Shown here one piece after another: positions 8,259-17,144 of a DNA stretch of 64,000 nucleotides. The stretch spans positions 3,536,501-3,600,500 of the forward strand of contig NC_009615.1 of assembly GCF_000012845.1 (NCBI RefSeq). The letters are read 5' to 3'. Position numbers and translations under genes: made by a program. Each line of letters starts with the position of its first letter. The stretch's first letter is position 1. Source of the DNA: Parabacteroides distasonis ATCC 8503 (GTDB lineage Bacteria; Bacteroidota; Bacteroidia; Bacteroidales; Tannerellaceae). The notes below the pieces were generated by a model. The model worked only from the letters and a program-made list of their open reading frames with translations. It was not told the origin of the DNA and ran no database searches.

Positions 8259-9065
8259 ATGGAGAAAATCACAGTCCAAAATACAAGTGTCATGATCATA
8301 TCTATAAATAAGAATGACTATATCTCACTTACCGACATCGCAAAGTACAAAAGCGATGATCCGACAGCAGTAATTGGCAATTGGATGCGTAATCGTAATA
8401 CCATTGAATATTTAGGTATATGGGAAAGTTTATATAATCCTAATTTTAAACCCCTCGAATTCGAGGGGTTTAAAAAGGAAGCAGGGTTAAATGCTTTTAC
8501 CCTTTCTCCACAAAAATGGATAAATACAACAGCGGCAATTGGTATTATCTCCAAATCCGGAAGATATGGAGGCACCTTTGCTCATAAGGATATAGCTTTC
8601 AAATTCGCAAGTTGGATCTCTGTTGAATTTGAATTATATATCGTTAAAGAGTTTCAACGCCTAAAAGAAGAGGAACAGAAACAAATCGGCTGGACTGCCA
8701 AACGAGAACTCTCCAAAATAAACTATCACATCCATACCGACGCTATCAAGCATAATCTCATCCCCATAGAGTTAACCCCGCAACAGGTAAGCTTTATATA
8801 CGCAAACGAAGCCGATATTCTTAATGTCGCTCTATTCGGCACAACCGCTAAACAATGGCGGGAAGCCAATCCCGAATTAAAAGGTAACATTCGTGACTAT
8901 GCGACTATTAATGAACTTATCTGTTTATCGAATATGGAAAGCCTGAATGCTGTATTTATTGATGAAGGACTTACCCAGCGTGAACGACTAATAAAGCTTA
9001 ATCAAATAGCGATCCAGCAAATGAAGATATTAGAGGCGGTTGAGAGCAGACTATTGTTGAAATAA
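8259..9065 (+). CDS. KilA-N domain protein
   Basis: 268 aa. Residues about 8-140 form a KilA-N domain: YISLTDIAKYKSDDP, VIGNWMRNRNTIEYLGIWE, the central LNAFTLSPQKWINTTAAIGI and YGGTFAHKDIAFKFASWIS. The rest is helical (EFQRLKEEEQ, QQVSFIYANEADILNVALFGTTAKQWRE). KilA-N is a DNA-binding domain of large DNA viruses and phages, and Bacteroidetes carry many chromosomal copies, often as lone genes near variable regions. No partner gene is adjacent. A 32-bp perfect palindrome lies inside the coding sequence at residues about 62-73. Function is unknown; a regulatory or anti-phage role would be guesswork. Confidence 0.85.
   Translation: MEKITVQNTSVMIISINKNDYISLTDIAKYKSDDPTAVIGNWMRNRNTIEYLGIWESLYNPNFKPLEFEGFKKEAGLNAFTLSPQKWINTTAAIGIISKSGRYGGTFAHKDIAFKFASWISVEFELYIVKEFQRLKEEEQKQIGWTAKRELSKINYHIHTDAIKHNLIPIELTPQQVSFIYANEADILNVALFGTTAKQWREANPELKGNIRDYATINELICLSNMESLNAVFIDEGLTQRERLIKLNQIAIQQMKILEAVESRLLLK
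8444..8475. repeat. 32-bp perfect palindrome inside the KilA-N gene
   Basis: Sixteen bases each side of the 8459/8460 junction are exact reverse complements; the core CCCCTCGAATTCGAGGGG is flanked by TTTTAAA and TTTAAAA. It codes for the stretch between NPNFKP and EGFKK of the KilA-N domain. As RNA it would form a GC-rich hairpin followed by A-rich sequence. Confidence 0.9.
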
Positions 9066-9084
9066 ATAAAAATAATACAGACAA

Positions 9085-9207
9085 CATGAAAACAGAAGAC
9101 ATCCTTACGATTACACGTATTGCTACGCCACGGACGAGCAATGCCCGAAAGCAGTCCATTGCCTGTGTAGCCATGCCGCAAGGCTGAACGAGGAACAAGC
9201 GATCTCT
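9085..9207 (+). pseudogene. decayed Cys-rich small protein gene (DUF6078-like, tentative)
   Basis: An ATG opens MKTED, then a one-base shift is needed to continue with PYDYTYCYATDEQCPKAV, then HCLCSHAARLNEEQ. The shifted frame has CxxxxxxC and HCLC spacing and a small-protein start that recall the N-terminus of the DUF6078 family of Bacteroidetes; that family assignment is from memory. Similarity fades after about base 9207 and the frame runs into the convergent barrel gene. The best reading is a single-base deletion plus 3' truncation. Confidence 0.45.
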
Positions 9208-9230
9208 CTTAATTCACGATTTACTGGAGA

Positions 9231-9869
9231 TCAGAAACGCCATCCTAGATTGAATTGAATAACCCCATTATGATCTTTTCCCCTAAAATGATTGCTTCCA
9301 CCGAATGAGTATTCCGGCTCCTTAAAGAAATGAGTACATCCTAAATTATAATTGGCGGAGATAACTAATCCCATGTCAAAGGTATAGCCAAGCCCCATTG
9401 AAACGGAGAAATCACAATTTCGGATCTCTTCTTTTTTATCACCGGAAAAATCGTACTCGCTCTGGTGCACCGGAGTAGGACCCGAGACGAAAATATAATT
9501 CGAAGCTTTCGCCCTTATATTAAAGCCAACTTGTGGGCCCGCGAAAAGATGGAATCCCCGATACAAATAAAATTTAGCGTAAATAGGAATATTTAAATAA
9601 TCCGCCTTTAGCCGGGCTGTCTCGCCTTTAGCGTTTTCTTTTTGATAACCTTGCATAGAATAATAAACACCCGGTTCTAAAGCAAACAGTTTGCTAAAAC
9701 GTATTTCCTCCGCCACACCAATATTTAACCCCGGACGCATGTCCGCAAAACTTTCGGGATAAGTATTTGCCAAATTCAAGCCAATCCTAGGAATAAAATG
9801 GAACTCTTGAGCATCGGCTTGCGACAAAGAGAAAACAAACAAGATAAACAGTAATACAACTTTTTTCAT
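9231..9869 (-). CDS. outer-membrane beta-barrel protein (OmpW/PorT-like)
   Basis: 212 aa. A cleavable signal peptide (MKKVVLLFILFVFSLSQADA) is followed by alternating strands: FHFIPRIGLNLANTYP, IGVAEEIRFSKLFALEPGVYYSMQG, LNIPIYAKFYLYRGFHLFAGPQVGF, MGLGYTFDMGLVISANYNLG and the C-terminal VIQFNLGWRF ending in aromatic Phe. This is the pattern of an eight-stranded porin-family barrel of Bacteroidetes. No specific function can be assigned. It is monocistronic and convergent with the KilA-N region. Confidence 0.85.
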   Translation of the reverse strand: MKKVVLLFILFVFSLSQADAQEFHFIPRIGLNLANTYPESFADMRPGLNIGVAEEIRFSKLFALEPGVYYSMQGYQKENAKGETARLKADYLNIPIYAKFYLYRGFHLFAGPQVGFNIRAKASNYIFVSGPTPVHQSEYDFSGDKKEEIRNCDFSVSMGLGYTFDMGLVISANYNLGCTHFFKEPEYSFGGSNHFRGKDHNGVIQFNLGWRF

Positions 9870-9972
9870 AACTCCTACATTTAAAACATATCTATATTTA
9901 TAGATGATTTAAGATACATAAAAGTTGCACTCCCTATCTCATTAGTTCACATTAGGGGAGGCACTTCTTCCT

Positions 9973-9987
9973 CTACCATGATGGTAG
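9973..9987. repeat. short perfect palindrome CTACCAT-G-ATGGTAG
   Basis: Two 7-bp arms flank one central base, between the phosphoesterase 3' end and the barrel gene. It could be a protein site for the barrel gene promoter or a weak hairpin; no other evidence. Confidence 0.35.
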
Positions 9988-10014
9988 CAGTCGTGACAGC
10001 TCAAGCACCAAATA

Positions 10015-11163
10015 TTACTCGGTTAATAACGGCTCTTGTTTTCCGGAATCATATACGACAAACATAGAACCGTCTTTCTCGATCATGACACCACGGCCTC
10101 GTTCCTTCTCCTTGTTTTCTTGATTATCAACATTCACGGCAATCACTTTATAATGATAGAAAGTCGTGATATCATCGAAAATGGTATGACCTACAAAGAT
10201 GCGGTTCACATTATATTTCTCTAATATTTTCCGCAAATCATCCCGATCTAACGGGTGATACTTATCTGCGCTACGTACCATACCCCGATACCAGATCGGT
10301 CCATACGTAGCGAACATAAAAGAAAGATCGGAGCCTTTATCTGCATTACGTTCTTTTTTCGTTAAGAAGAGACCATCGCTCACGATCTCATTCACGGTAG
10401 GGATATCGTAATTCCGGTCTAAAAACTCCTTGCTCAACCCAGCATGGACAAACAGGTTATCTCCGACCACTTGTATAGAGTTACGAGTTTTCAACCAATG
10501 TCCCAACTCGCTTTTCTGCCAAAGCTCCGGATAGGTCATTCCTAAAGTATCCGCCAATTGAGTATATTTCTTCTTCGTATATCGCAAATCATTTCCCAGA
10601 ACCATGGTCTCATGATTTCCGATTAAGAAAGTCACTTTTCCACCGGCATCTTCCGCTTCTTTCTCCAATTTGTAGATCAACCAATAGATAGGGAGTACAT
10701 CCACGCCCCGGTCAAAGACGTCACCGATTATCACCAATTGGTTAGTCCCAAAAATCCAATTATAGTCCGCATCGATCACTTTTCCCGCCTTTAACAGGGA
10801 GGCGAAACAAGACCAGTTCGCATGTGGATCTGAAAGAACAAACGTCTTCTCAGGTTGCACATCTTTCCATTCCGGACGAGAGACGGAGTGTATGGTTACC
10901 GGAAACAATCTCTCCCCGTTATCGGAAAACACCTCGAATGAAAAGGTGGTAGGTATACTTTTATAATGCTTATCCAATAACCGGCCTTTCCCGTCTACAG
11001 ATATCGCACGCATACTACCATCATCGGCTTTCAATAGATAGGGACCATCGATCGATAACTTCTCGATCGCTTGACGAGGTTTCTTATTTTTCCCACAAAC
11101 CGGACTGAAGCAAGAGGTCAGTAAAACCAGAAAAACAAGGATACGGCATTGAATAGAATTCAT
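10015..11163 (-). CDS. exported calcineurin-like metallophosphoesterase
   Basis: 382 aa. The N-terminal signal ends in LLTSCFSPVCG, so either a lipoprotein (lipobox LTSC) or a cleaved periplasmic protein. The metal-binding motifs appear in order: FVLSDPHANWSC (DxH) at about 118, LVIIGDVFDRG (GDxxDRG) at about 160, FLIGNHETMV (GNHE) at about 197, and the later FVHAGLS and FVGHTIFDD histidines. Their spacing resembles the PPP-like Shewanella-type bacterial phosphatases acting on phosphoproteins. A role on extracytoplasmic substrates is inferred. It is divergent from mnmG with its own -7 box. Confidence 0.85.
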   Translation of the reverse strand: MNSIQCRILVFLVLLTSCFSPVCGKNKKPRQAIEKLSIDGPYLLKADDGSMRAISVDGKGRLLDKHYKSIPTTFSFEVFSDNGERLFPVTIHSVSRPEWKDVQPEKTFVLSDPHANWSCFASLLKAGKVIDADYNWIFGTNQLVIIGDVFDRGVDVLPIYWLIYKLEKEAEDAGGKVTFLIGNHETMVLGNDLRYTKKKYTQLADTLGMTYPELWQKSELGHWLKTRNSIQVVGDNLFVHAGLSKEFLDRNYDIPTVNEIVSDGLFLTKKERNADKGSDLSFMFATYGPIWYRGMVRSADKYHPLDRDDLRKILEKYNVNRIFVGHTIFDDITTFYHYKVIAVNVDNQENKEKERGRGVMIEKDGSMFVVYDSGKQEPLLTE

Positions 11164-11218
11164 AGCAGCTTAAATCTTTAGTTCGTTAAACCTGAAAACA
11201 ATGTATGTATTTATTATA

Positions 11219-11226
11219 CAAATATA
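11219..11226 (-). promoter_or_regulatory. -7 box for the metallophosphoesterase
   Basis: TATATTTG on the minus strand fits TAnnTTTG exactly, 55 bp before the gene's ATG. Confidence 0.5.
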
Positions 11227-11281
11227 AACGAATTCTTTCACGAACACTCACTATCTTCGCGTAAAATAAAAGGGAATAAAA

Positions 11282-13159
11282 ATGACTTTCAATTACGACG
11301 TAATAGTAGTAGGCGCAGGACATGCCGGCTGTGAAGCCGCCGCCGCCGCGGCGAATCTAGGATCAAAGACGCTTTTGATCACGATGGACATGAACAAGAT
11401 CGCCCAGATGAGTTGTAACCCGGCAGTCGGGGGAATCGCCAAAGGACAGATCGTACGAGAGATCGATGCGCTAGGCGGATATATGGGAATCGTGACCGAC
11501 CAGACCGCTATCCAATTCCGTATGTTAAACCGTAGCAAAGGACCGGCCATGTGGAGCCCGCGTGCCCAAAGCGACCGTGCCCGTTTTATCGATTGCTGGC
11601 GGGGCATACTGGAGAATATGCCGAATCTATCCATCTGGCAGGATATGGTTCAAGAACTGATTATCGAGCATGGACAAGTCTGCGGCGTCCGTACGGGAAT
11701 GAATGTCGTATTCCGTGCCGGAGCGGTGGTGCTTACGAACGGGACCTTCCTAAACGGCCTGCTTCATATCGGAAGAACCCAGATACGGGGCGGACGTATC
11801 GCCGAGCCTGCGGCGACCGGACTTACCGAGCAACTTATCTCTTTAGGTATCCAAACAGATCGCATGAAAACCGGAACACCGGTCCGTATCGATGGCCGGA
11901 GCGTTCACTTCGATGAAATGGAGGAACAACCGGGGGAAAACGATTTCCATAAGTTCTCTTACATGGATACCAGTCATCGTAAATTAAAACAATTGAGTTG
12001 CTGGACTACCTTTACGAACGAGGCTTGCCACGATATATTACGGGAAGGTCTCCCCGACTCTCCTCTTTATAATGGACAGATCAAAAGTATCGGTCCCCGT
12101 TATTGTCCTAGTATCGAAACGAAAATCGTGACGTTCGCCGACAAGACGCAGCATCAACTATTCCTAGAGCCGGAAGGCGAGGCCACGCAAGAATATTACC
12201 TAAATGGCTTCTCCTCTTCCCTACCCTTGGATATCCAGCTTCGTGCGCTCCAAGCGATCCCCGCTTTCCGTGACGTGCAAATCTATCGTCCCGGATATGC
12301 GATTGAATACGATTTCTTCGACCCGACTCAGCTAAGACATAATTTGGAGACCAAACAAATCCGTAATCTTTTCTTTGCCGGACAGATCAACGGAACTACC
12401 GGATACGAGGAAGCCGGCGGACAAGGTTTGGTAGCGGGTATCAACGCCCACATCAATTGCCACGGCGGACAACCTTTTATCCTCGGAAGAGACGAGGCTT
12501 ATATCGGTGTCCTTATCGACGATTTGGTAACAAAAGGCGTGGACGAGCCTTACCGTATGTTTACCTCTCGTGCGGAGTACCGCATCTTACTGCGCCAAGA
12601 CGACGCAGATATGCGACTCACCGAGAAATCCTACCAAATGGGATTGGCCAAACAAGACCGCTACGATTTACTGCGAGAGAAAAAAGAGAGCCGTGACGCT
12701 ATCATTCGTTTTGCGGAGACCTACTCCGTAAAGCCTCAATATATAAACAGCGGTTTGGAGAAACTGGGTACAGCCCCCCTATCCCATGGTTGCAAATTAT
12801 TCGATGTCGTACTCCGTCCGCAGACTACATTGGAAAACCTCGCGGATCTAGTTCCGGCCCTTCGTGCGGAGCTGGACAAAGTCCCGGCCTCTCGTAAGGA
12901 AGAGATCATCGAGGCCGCCGAGATATTGATTAAGTATAGCGGCTACATCAAGCGAGAGCAAATCATAGCGGACAAGATAAACCGCTTAGAGAATATCCGG
13001 ATCAAGGGTAAATTCGATTACAATTCTATCCAGTCTTTATCTACGGAAGCCCGCCAGAAATTGACCCGGATAGACCCCGACACGATCGCTCAAGCGAGCC
13101 GCATCCCGGGTATTTCCCCTAGCGACATCAACATCCTTTTGGTACTGCTCGGAAGATAA
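11282..13159 (+). CDS. mnmG: tRNA uridine-5-carboxymethylaminomethyl(34) synthesis enzyme MnmG (GidA)
   Basis: 625 aa, full length. It starts with the FAD dinucleotide-binding motif DVIVVGAGHAGCEAAAAAA, then SCNPAVGGIAKGQIVREIDALGG, the conserved GTPVRIDGRS block and RPGYAIEYDFFDP, and ends in the helical MnmE-binding domain (GISPSDINILLVLLGR). With MnmE it installs the (carboxymethyl)aminomethyl group on wobble U34 of tRNAs reading NNA/NNG codons. It is the first gene of a co-directional run with ade, uvrC, dtd, a MazG-like gene and deoC. In many bacteria gidA lies near the chromosome origin and parAB; here a parS site follows immediately. Confidence 0.97.
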   Translation: MTFNYDVIVVGAGHAGCEAAAAAANLGSKTLLITMDMNKIAQMSCNPAVGGIAKGQIVREIDALGGYMGIVTDQTAIQFRMLNRSKGPAMWSPRAQSDRARFIDCWRGILENMPNLSIWQDMVQELIIEHGQVCGVRTGMNVVFRAGAVVLTNGTFLNGLLHIGRTQIRGGRIAEPAATGLTEQLISLGIQTDRMKTGTPVRIDGRSVHFDEMEEQPGENDFHKFSYMDTSHRKLKQLSCWTTFTNEACHDILREGLPDSPLYNGQIKSIGPRYCPSIETKIVTFADKTQHQLFLEPEGEATQEYYLNGFSSSLPLDIQLRALQAIPAFRDVQIYRPGYAIEYDFFDPTQLRHNLETKQIRNLFFAGQINGTTGYEEAGGQGLVAGINAHINCHGGQPFILGRDEAYIGVLIDDLVTKGVDEPYRMFTSRAEYRILLRQDDADMRLTEKSYQMGLAKQDRYDLLREKKESRDAIIRFAETYSVKPQYINSGLEKLGTAPLSHGCKLFDVVLRPQTTLENLADLVPALRAELDKVPASRKEEIIEAAEILIKYSGYIKREQIIADKINRLENIRIKGKFDYNSIQSLSTEARQKLTRIDPDTIAQASRIPGISPSDINILLVLLGR

Positions 13160-13168
13160 AACACGAAA

Positions 13169-13184
13169 TGTTCCACGTGAAACA
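13169..13184. promoter_or_regulatory. parS centromere site (ParB-binding)
   Basis: TGTTCCACGTGAAACA fits the widely conserved parS consensus TGTTNCACGTGAAACA at every position. It lies 9 bp after mnmG and overlaps a possible upstream ATG (13168) of ade. The flanking A and T extend the dyad by one base pair. Confidence 0.85.
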
Positions 13185-13203
13185 TATTAAAGAAGATATT
13201 CAA

Positions 13204-14841
13204 ATGAATGAAGCTAAAACACTGGTTATACGAGGAAATCTGGTAGATATAATCAACAGGCGCACCTTCGGGGCAGAGATTTCAATCCTAAACGGGCATA
13301 TCGGAAAGGTAATCCCTACCGGACAAGATGAGGGATCTTACCTCCTCCCCGGCTTTATTGACGCGCATGTCCATATAGAGAGTAGCATGGTAACCCCTGC
13401 GGCATTCATTCACGCAGCCGTACGCCATGGCAGTATCGGTGCCGTGGCGGACCCTCATGAGATAGCGAATGTAATGGGTACCGAAGGAGTCGAATATATG
13501 CTCGACAACGCGAAAGGGATTCCTTTCTACACATGGTTCGGTGTCCCATCTTGCGTACCGGCTACGATTATGGAAACCTCCGGTGCGATCATAGACGCAG
13601 ACGAAACCGCTCGTTTGTTGGAACGAGAGGATCTACACTTCTTGGCAGAGATGATGAATTACCCCGGAGTCTTAAATAAAGATCCGGAAGTTATGCGCAA
13701 AATAGAAGCCGCGAAAAACGCAGGGAAACCCATCGACGGACATTATCCCCTAGCAACAGGCCCCAAGCTAAAGGCATATATCGAGTCTGGCATTTCCACC
13801 GATCATGAAACCATCTATCTAGAAAAAGGCCGTGAAAAATGTGAGCTTGGGATGCATGTCCTTATTCGGGAAGGAAGCGCGGCGAAAAACTTTGACGCAC
13901 TTCATCCGCTATTGAAAGAGTATCCCGAACAAATCATGTTCTGTACGGATGACGCGCATCCTTCGTTTTTAAACAAAGGACACATAAATAGGATGGTAAA
14001 AAAATCGCTGGATTTAGGATATGATCTATATGATGTATTACGGGCCGCTTCCTATAATCCGGCCATGCACTACAAAATTCCCGCAGGTTTCTTACGAGAG
14101 GGAGACTCCGCCGATTTTATCCAAGTAAACAATTTAAAGAATCTAACCATACAGGCAACCTATATACAAGGAACCTGTGTATACGATGGAGAGAAATGCA
14201 CGCTTCCTTTCCACAAACCTATACTCCGCAATAATTTCCACACGAAACCGATCCCATTAGAAAAGCTAGCGGTAAAAGCGAAAGGAAAACAGATGCGTGT
14301 CATTGTTTGCGAAGACCGCGAATTAATCACGAAAGAAGAACTATATCCTGTACATACATTCGATGGATTTGTAGAATCAGATACAGAACGAGACATTTTA
14401 AAACTCGTCATTCTAAATCGCTATCAAACGGCTCCTCCGGCTATTGCCTTTATAAAAGGAACAGGGCTCAAGCTCGGTGCCATCGCTCAAAGTATCTCCC
14501 ACGATAGCCATAACATCATCGCTATAGGCGTAACCGATTTCGAGCTTATGCAAGCGATCAATGTGGTCATAAAAGCGAAAGGAGGAATCGCCGTGAGCTG
14601 CATGGACGAAGTCACTCTCCTGCCCTTGCCGGTAGCGGGATTGATGAGCGACGAATCATTGGAAGAGACGAGCCGCCGTTACGAAGAGATCGAGGAAAAG
14701 ATCAAGCGATTAAAATCCCCGATGGATTCATTACAAATGACGCTTTCTTTTATGGGATTGTTGGCGATCCCATCCTTAAAACTTAGCAACAAAGGTTTGT
14801 TCAATAGCGAGACATTCCAATTTACTTCCCTATTCGTATGA
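13204..14841 (+). CDS. ade: adenine deaminase
   Basis: 545 aa from the chosen start MNEAKTL. The amidohydrolase metal motif PGFIDAHVHIESSMVTP is at about 50, followed by the adenine-deaminase blocks GAVADPHEIANVMG, CTDDAHPSFL and HDSHNIIAIG, and the C-terminal GLMSDES. The enzyme converts adenine to hypoxanthine and ammonia in purine salvage. An in-frame ATG at 13168 would add 12 residues, but it would make the parS site coding, so 13204 is preferred. The stop overlaps the uvrC start as ATGA. Confidence 0.93.
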   Translation: MNEAKTLVIRGNLVDIINRRTFGAEISILNGHIGKVIPTGQDEGSYLLPGFIDAHVHIESSMVTPAAFIHAAVRHGSIGAVADPHEIANVMGTEGVEYMLDNAKGIPFYTWFGVPSCVPATIMETSGAIIDADETARLLEREDLHFLAEMMNYPGVLNKDPEVMRKIEAAKNAGKPIDGHYPLATGPKLKAYIESGISTDHETIYLEKGREKCELGMHVLIREGSAAKNFDALHPLLKEYPEQIMFCTDDAHPSFLNKGHINRMVKKSLDLGYDLYDVLRAASYNPAMHYKIPAGFLREGDSADFIQVNNLKNLTIQATYIQGTCVYDGEKCTLPFHKPILRNNFHTKPIPLEKLAVKAKGKQMRVIVCEDRELITKEELYPVHTFDGFVESDTERDILKLVILNRYQTAPPAIAFIKGTGLKLGAIAQSISHDSHNIIAIGVTDFELMQAINVVIKAKGGIAVSCMDEVTLLPLPVAGLMSDESLEETSRRYEEIEEKIKRLKSPMDSLQMTLSFMGLLAIPSLKLSNKGLFNSETFQFTSLFV

Positions 14842-16673
14842 TAGCCGATAAAGACGAACATATCAAGACGATCCTATCGGTCATTCCGGAAAAGCCGGGA
14901 TGCTACCAGTATTTCGATGAAAACGGAACGATTATATACGTCGGCAAGGCGAAGAACCTAAAACGACGGGTATCCTCTTATTTCAACAAGGTACATGACA
15001 GCAATAAGACCCGTGTGTTAGTCAAGCAAATCCGGGATATCAAATATATAGTCGTCGATACGGAAGAAGACGCGTTACTACTGGAAAACAACCTCATCAA
15101 ACAGTATCGTCCCCGCTATAACGTATTATTGAAGGACGACAAAACCTACCCTTCCATCGTGGTAAAGAATGAGTACTTTCCCCGGGTTTTCCAAACCCGG
15201 AACATCGTTCGGGACGGATCACAATATTACGGTCCTTATCCCTCTTTGTTCACGGCGAAAGTGATGCTACAGATGCTAAAGGAACTTTACCCTTTACGCA
15301 CTTGTAAATATCCCCTCACTCCCGAATCCATCGCACAAGGACGCTATAAGGTTTGTCTGGAATACCATATCAAGCGTTGTAAAGGGCCTTGTGAAGGCTT
15401 GCAATCATTGGAAGAATACCAGCAAAATATTTCCGAGATCAAAGAGATTCTGCGAGGCAACATCTCGCAAATCAGCAAACACCTCTATGAGGAGATGCAA
15501 TCGCTCGCTGCCGAGCTCAAGTTTGAGGAAGCGCAAAAGATCAAGGAAAAATACGAAGTCATCGAGAACTACCGTTCTAAATCTACGGTCGTAACCCCGA
15601 TGCTACATAATATAGATGTATTCACGATCATAGAGAATGACCATTCCGCTTATGTGAACTTTATGCATATCGGAAACGGGGCGATCGTACAAGCCTATAC
15701 ATTCGAGTATAAAAAACGATTGGACGAGAGTAAGGAGGAATTGTTAAGCCTCGGTATTATCGAGATGCGGAATCGTTTTAAAAGCACCGCCCGGGAGATT
15801 ATCGTGCCTTTCAAGCTGGATATGCAACTAGAGAATGTCACCTTCACCATTCCCCAAAGAGGGGATAAAAAGAAACTGCTCGATTTATCCGAGATGAACG
15901 TCAAGCAGTTTAAGGTTGACCGCTTGAAGCAAGCGGAAAAGTTGAATCCGGAACAACGGAATACCCGTATCTTGAAAGAGATCCAAGAGGCCTTGCATCT
16001 GGAGAAATTGCCTGCTCATATCGAATGTTTCGATAATTCAAACATACAGGGAAGCGATGCGGTAGCGGCTTGCGTGGTATTCAAGATGGGAAAACCGTCC
16101 AAGCAGGAGTATCGTAAATACAATATAAAGACCGTAGTCGGTCCGGATGATTACGCCTCTATGAAAGAAGTTGTCCGTAGGCGTTACGGGCGGGCAATCG
16201 AGGAGCGATCTCCCCTACCCGACTTAATTATAACAGACGGTGGAAAGGGGCAAATGGAAGTGGTTCGCTCGGTGGTAGAAGATGAATTAGGCTTGTCCAT
16301 TCCAATCGCCGGACTAGCGAAAGATGGTAAGCACCGGACCTCGGAGTTATTATTCGGGTTCCCACCCGTAACCGTTGGCATGCGTTTGGACAGTCCGCTA
16401 TTCCATCTGCTTACCCGGATACAAGACGAGGTACACCGTTTCGCCATCACTTTCCACAAGGATAAACGAAGTAAGACCCAGACAAAATCCGAATTAGACA
16501 CCATTAAGGGTATCGGTGAAAAGACAAAAGTATTACTTTTACGTCACTTTAAAAGCGTAAAACGAATCAAGGAAGCAAGCTTCGAGGAACTGAAGTCCGT
16601 GATTGGCGAGGCGAAAGCCAAGGCACTACAAGAGGGACTGGATGGAAAGCGAACAGAAAGCGAACAAAAATAG
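14838..16673 (+). CDS. uvrC: excinuclease ABC subunit C
   Basis: 611 aa. It has a GIY-YIG nuclease domain at the N-terminus (PEKPGCYQYF, GTIIYVGKAKNLKRRVSSYF), a UVR helix pair at about 205-240, an RNase H-like nuclease domain with ECFDNSNIQGSDAVA and DLIITDGGKGQ, and C-terminal helix-hairpin-helix motifs (DTIKGIGEKTKVLLLRHF, LKSVIGEAKAKAL). UvrC makes both incisions around bulky lesions in nucleotide excision repair. The start overlaps the ade stop (ATGA), implying coupled translation. Confidence 0.97.
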   Translation: MIADKDEHIKTILSVIPEKPGCYQYFDENGTIIYVGKAKNLKRRVSSYFNKVHDSNKTRVLVKQIRDIKYIVVDTEEDALLLENNLIKQYRPRYNVLLKDDKTYPSIVVKNEYFPRVFQTRNIVRDGSQYYGPYPSLFTAKVMLQMLKELYPLRTCKYPLTPESIAQGRYKVCLEYHIKRCKGPCEGLQSLEEYQQNISEIKEILRGNISQISKHLYEEMQSLAAELKFEEAQKIKEKYEVIENYRSKSTVVTPMLHNIDVFTIIENDHSAYVNFMHIGNGAIVQAYTFEYKKRLDESKEELLSLGIIEMRNRFKSTAREIIVPFKLDMQLENVTFTIPQRGDKKKLLDLSEMNVKQFKVDRLKQAEKLNPEQRNTRILKEIQEALHLEKLPAHIECFDNSNIQGSDAVAACVVFKMGKPSKQEYRKYNIKTVVGPDDYASMKEVVRRRYGRAIEERSPLPDLIITDGGKGQMEVVRSVVEDELGLSIPIAGLAKDGKHRTSELLFGFPPVTVGMRLDSPLFHLLTRIQDEVHRFAITFHKDKRSKTQTKSELDTIKGIGEKTKVLLLRHFKSVKRIKEASFEELKSVIGEAKAKALQEGLDGKRTESEQK

Positions 16674-16689
16674 AACAAAAGCGAACAAG

Positions 16690-17142
16690 ATGAGAACAGT
16701 TACACAACGTGTGCAGCACGCTTCCGTCACGATAGACGGACAGCTTAAGTCCAAAATTGGAAAGGGGCTATTGGTATTAGTCGGTATCGAGGACAAGGAT
16801 ACGCAAGAAGACATTGAATGGTTGGCAAAAAAGATCACCAACCTACGCATATTTGACGATGAAAACGGGGTCATGAACCGCTCGGTTATCGAAGCGGGAG
16901 GCGAGATCATGGTTGTCAGCCAATTTACCTTACACGCCTCTACGAAAAAAGGGAACCGCCCCTCCTACTTAAAAGCGTCTAAACCGGATATCGCCATTCC
17001 GATGTATAAAGCTTTTTGCGAAGAGGTAGGGCTTCAACTCGGAAAACCTGTACAAACCGGAACATTCGGAGCTGATATGAAAATTGAACTTTTAAACGAC
17101 GGGCCGGTTACTATTATTATCGACTCTCAAAATAAAGAATAA
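16690..17142 (+). CDS. dtd: D-aminoacyl-tRNA deacylase
   Basis: 150 aa from the ATG at 16690 (MRTVTQRV). An earlier in-frame start overlaps uvrC and adds a Lys/Asn-rich tail not expected in the family. The catalytic SQFTLHA motif is at 77-83 and the cross-subunit Gly-Pro motif NDGPVT at 136-141; both are diagnostic of canonical DTD. The homodimer hydrolyses D-amino acids (and Gly mischarged on tRNA-Ala) from tRNA. It lies 16 bp after uvrC and 2 bp before the MazG-like gene. Confidence 0.95.
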   Translation: MRTVTQRVQHASVTIDGQLKSKIGKGLLVLVGIEDKDTQEDIEWLAKKITNLRIFDDENGVMNRSVIEAGGEIMVVSQFTLHASTKKGNRPSYLKASKPDIAIPMYKAFCEEVGLQLGKPVQTGTFGADMKIELLNDGPVTIIIDSQNKE

Positions 17143-17144
17143 GT

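Noticed and set aside
13168..13203. longer start for ade (MFHVKH...)
   Set aside because: The added codons are the parS palindrome itself; the ATG at 13204 fits the family start better.
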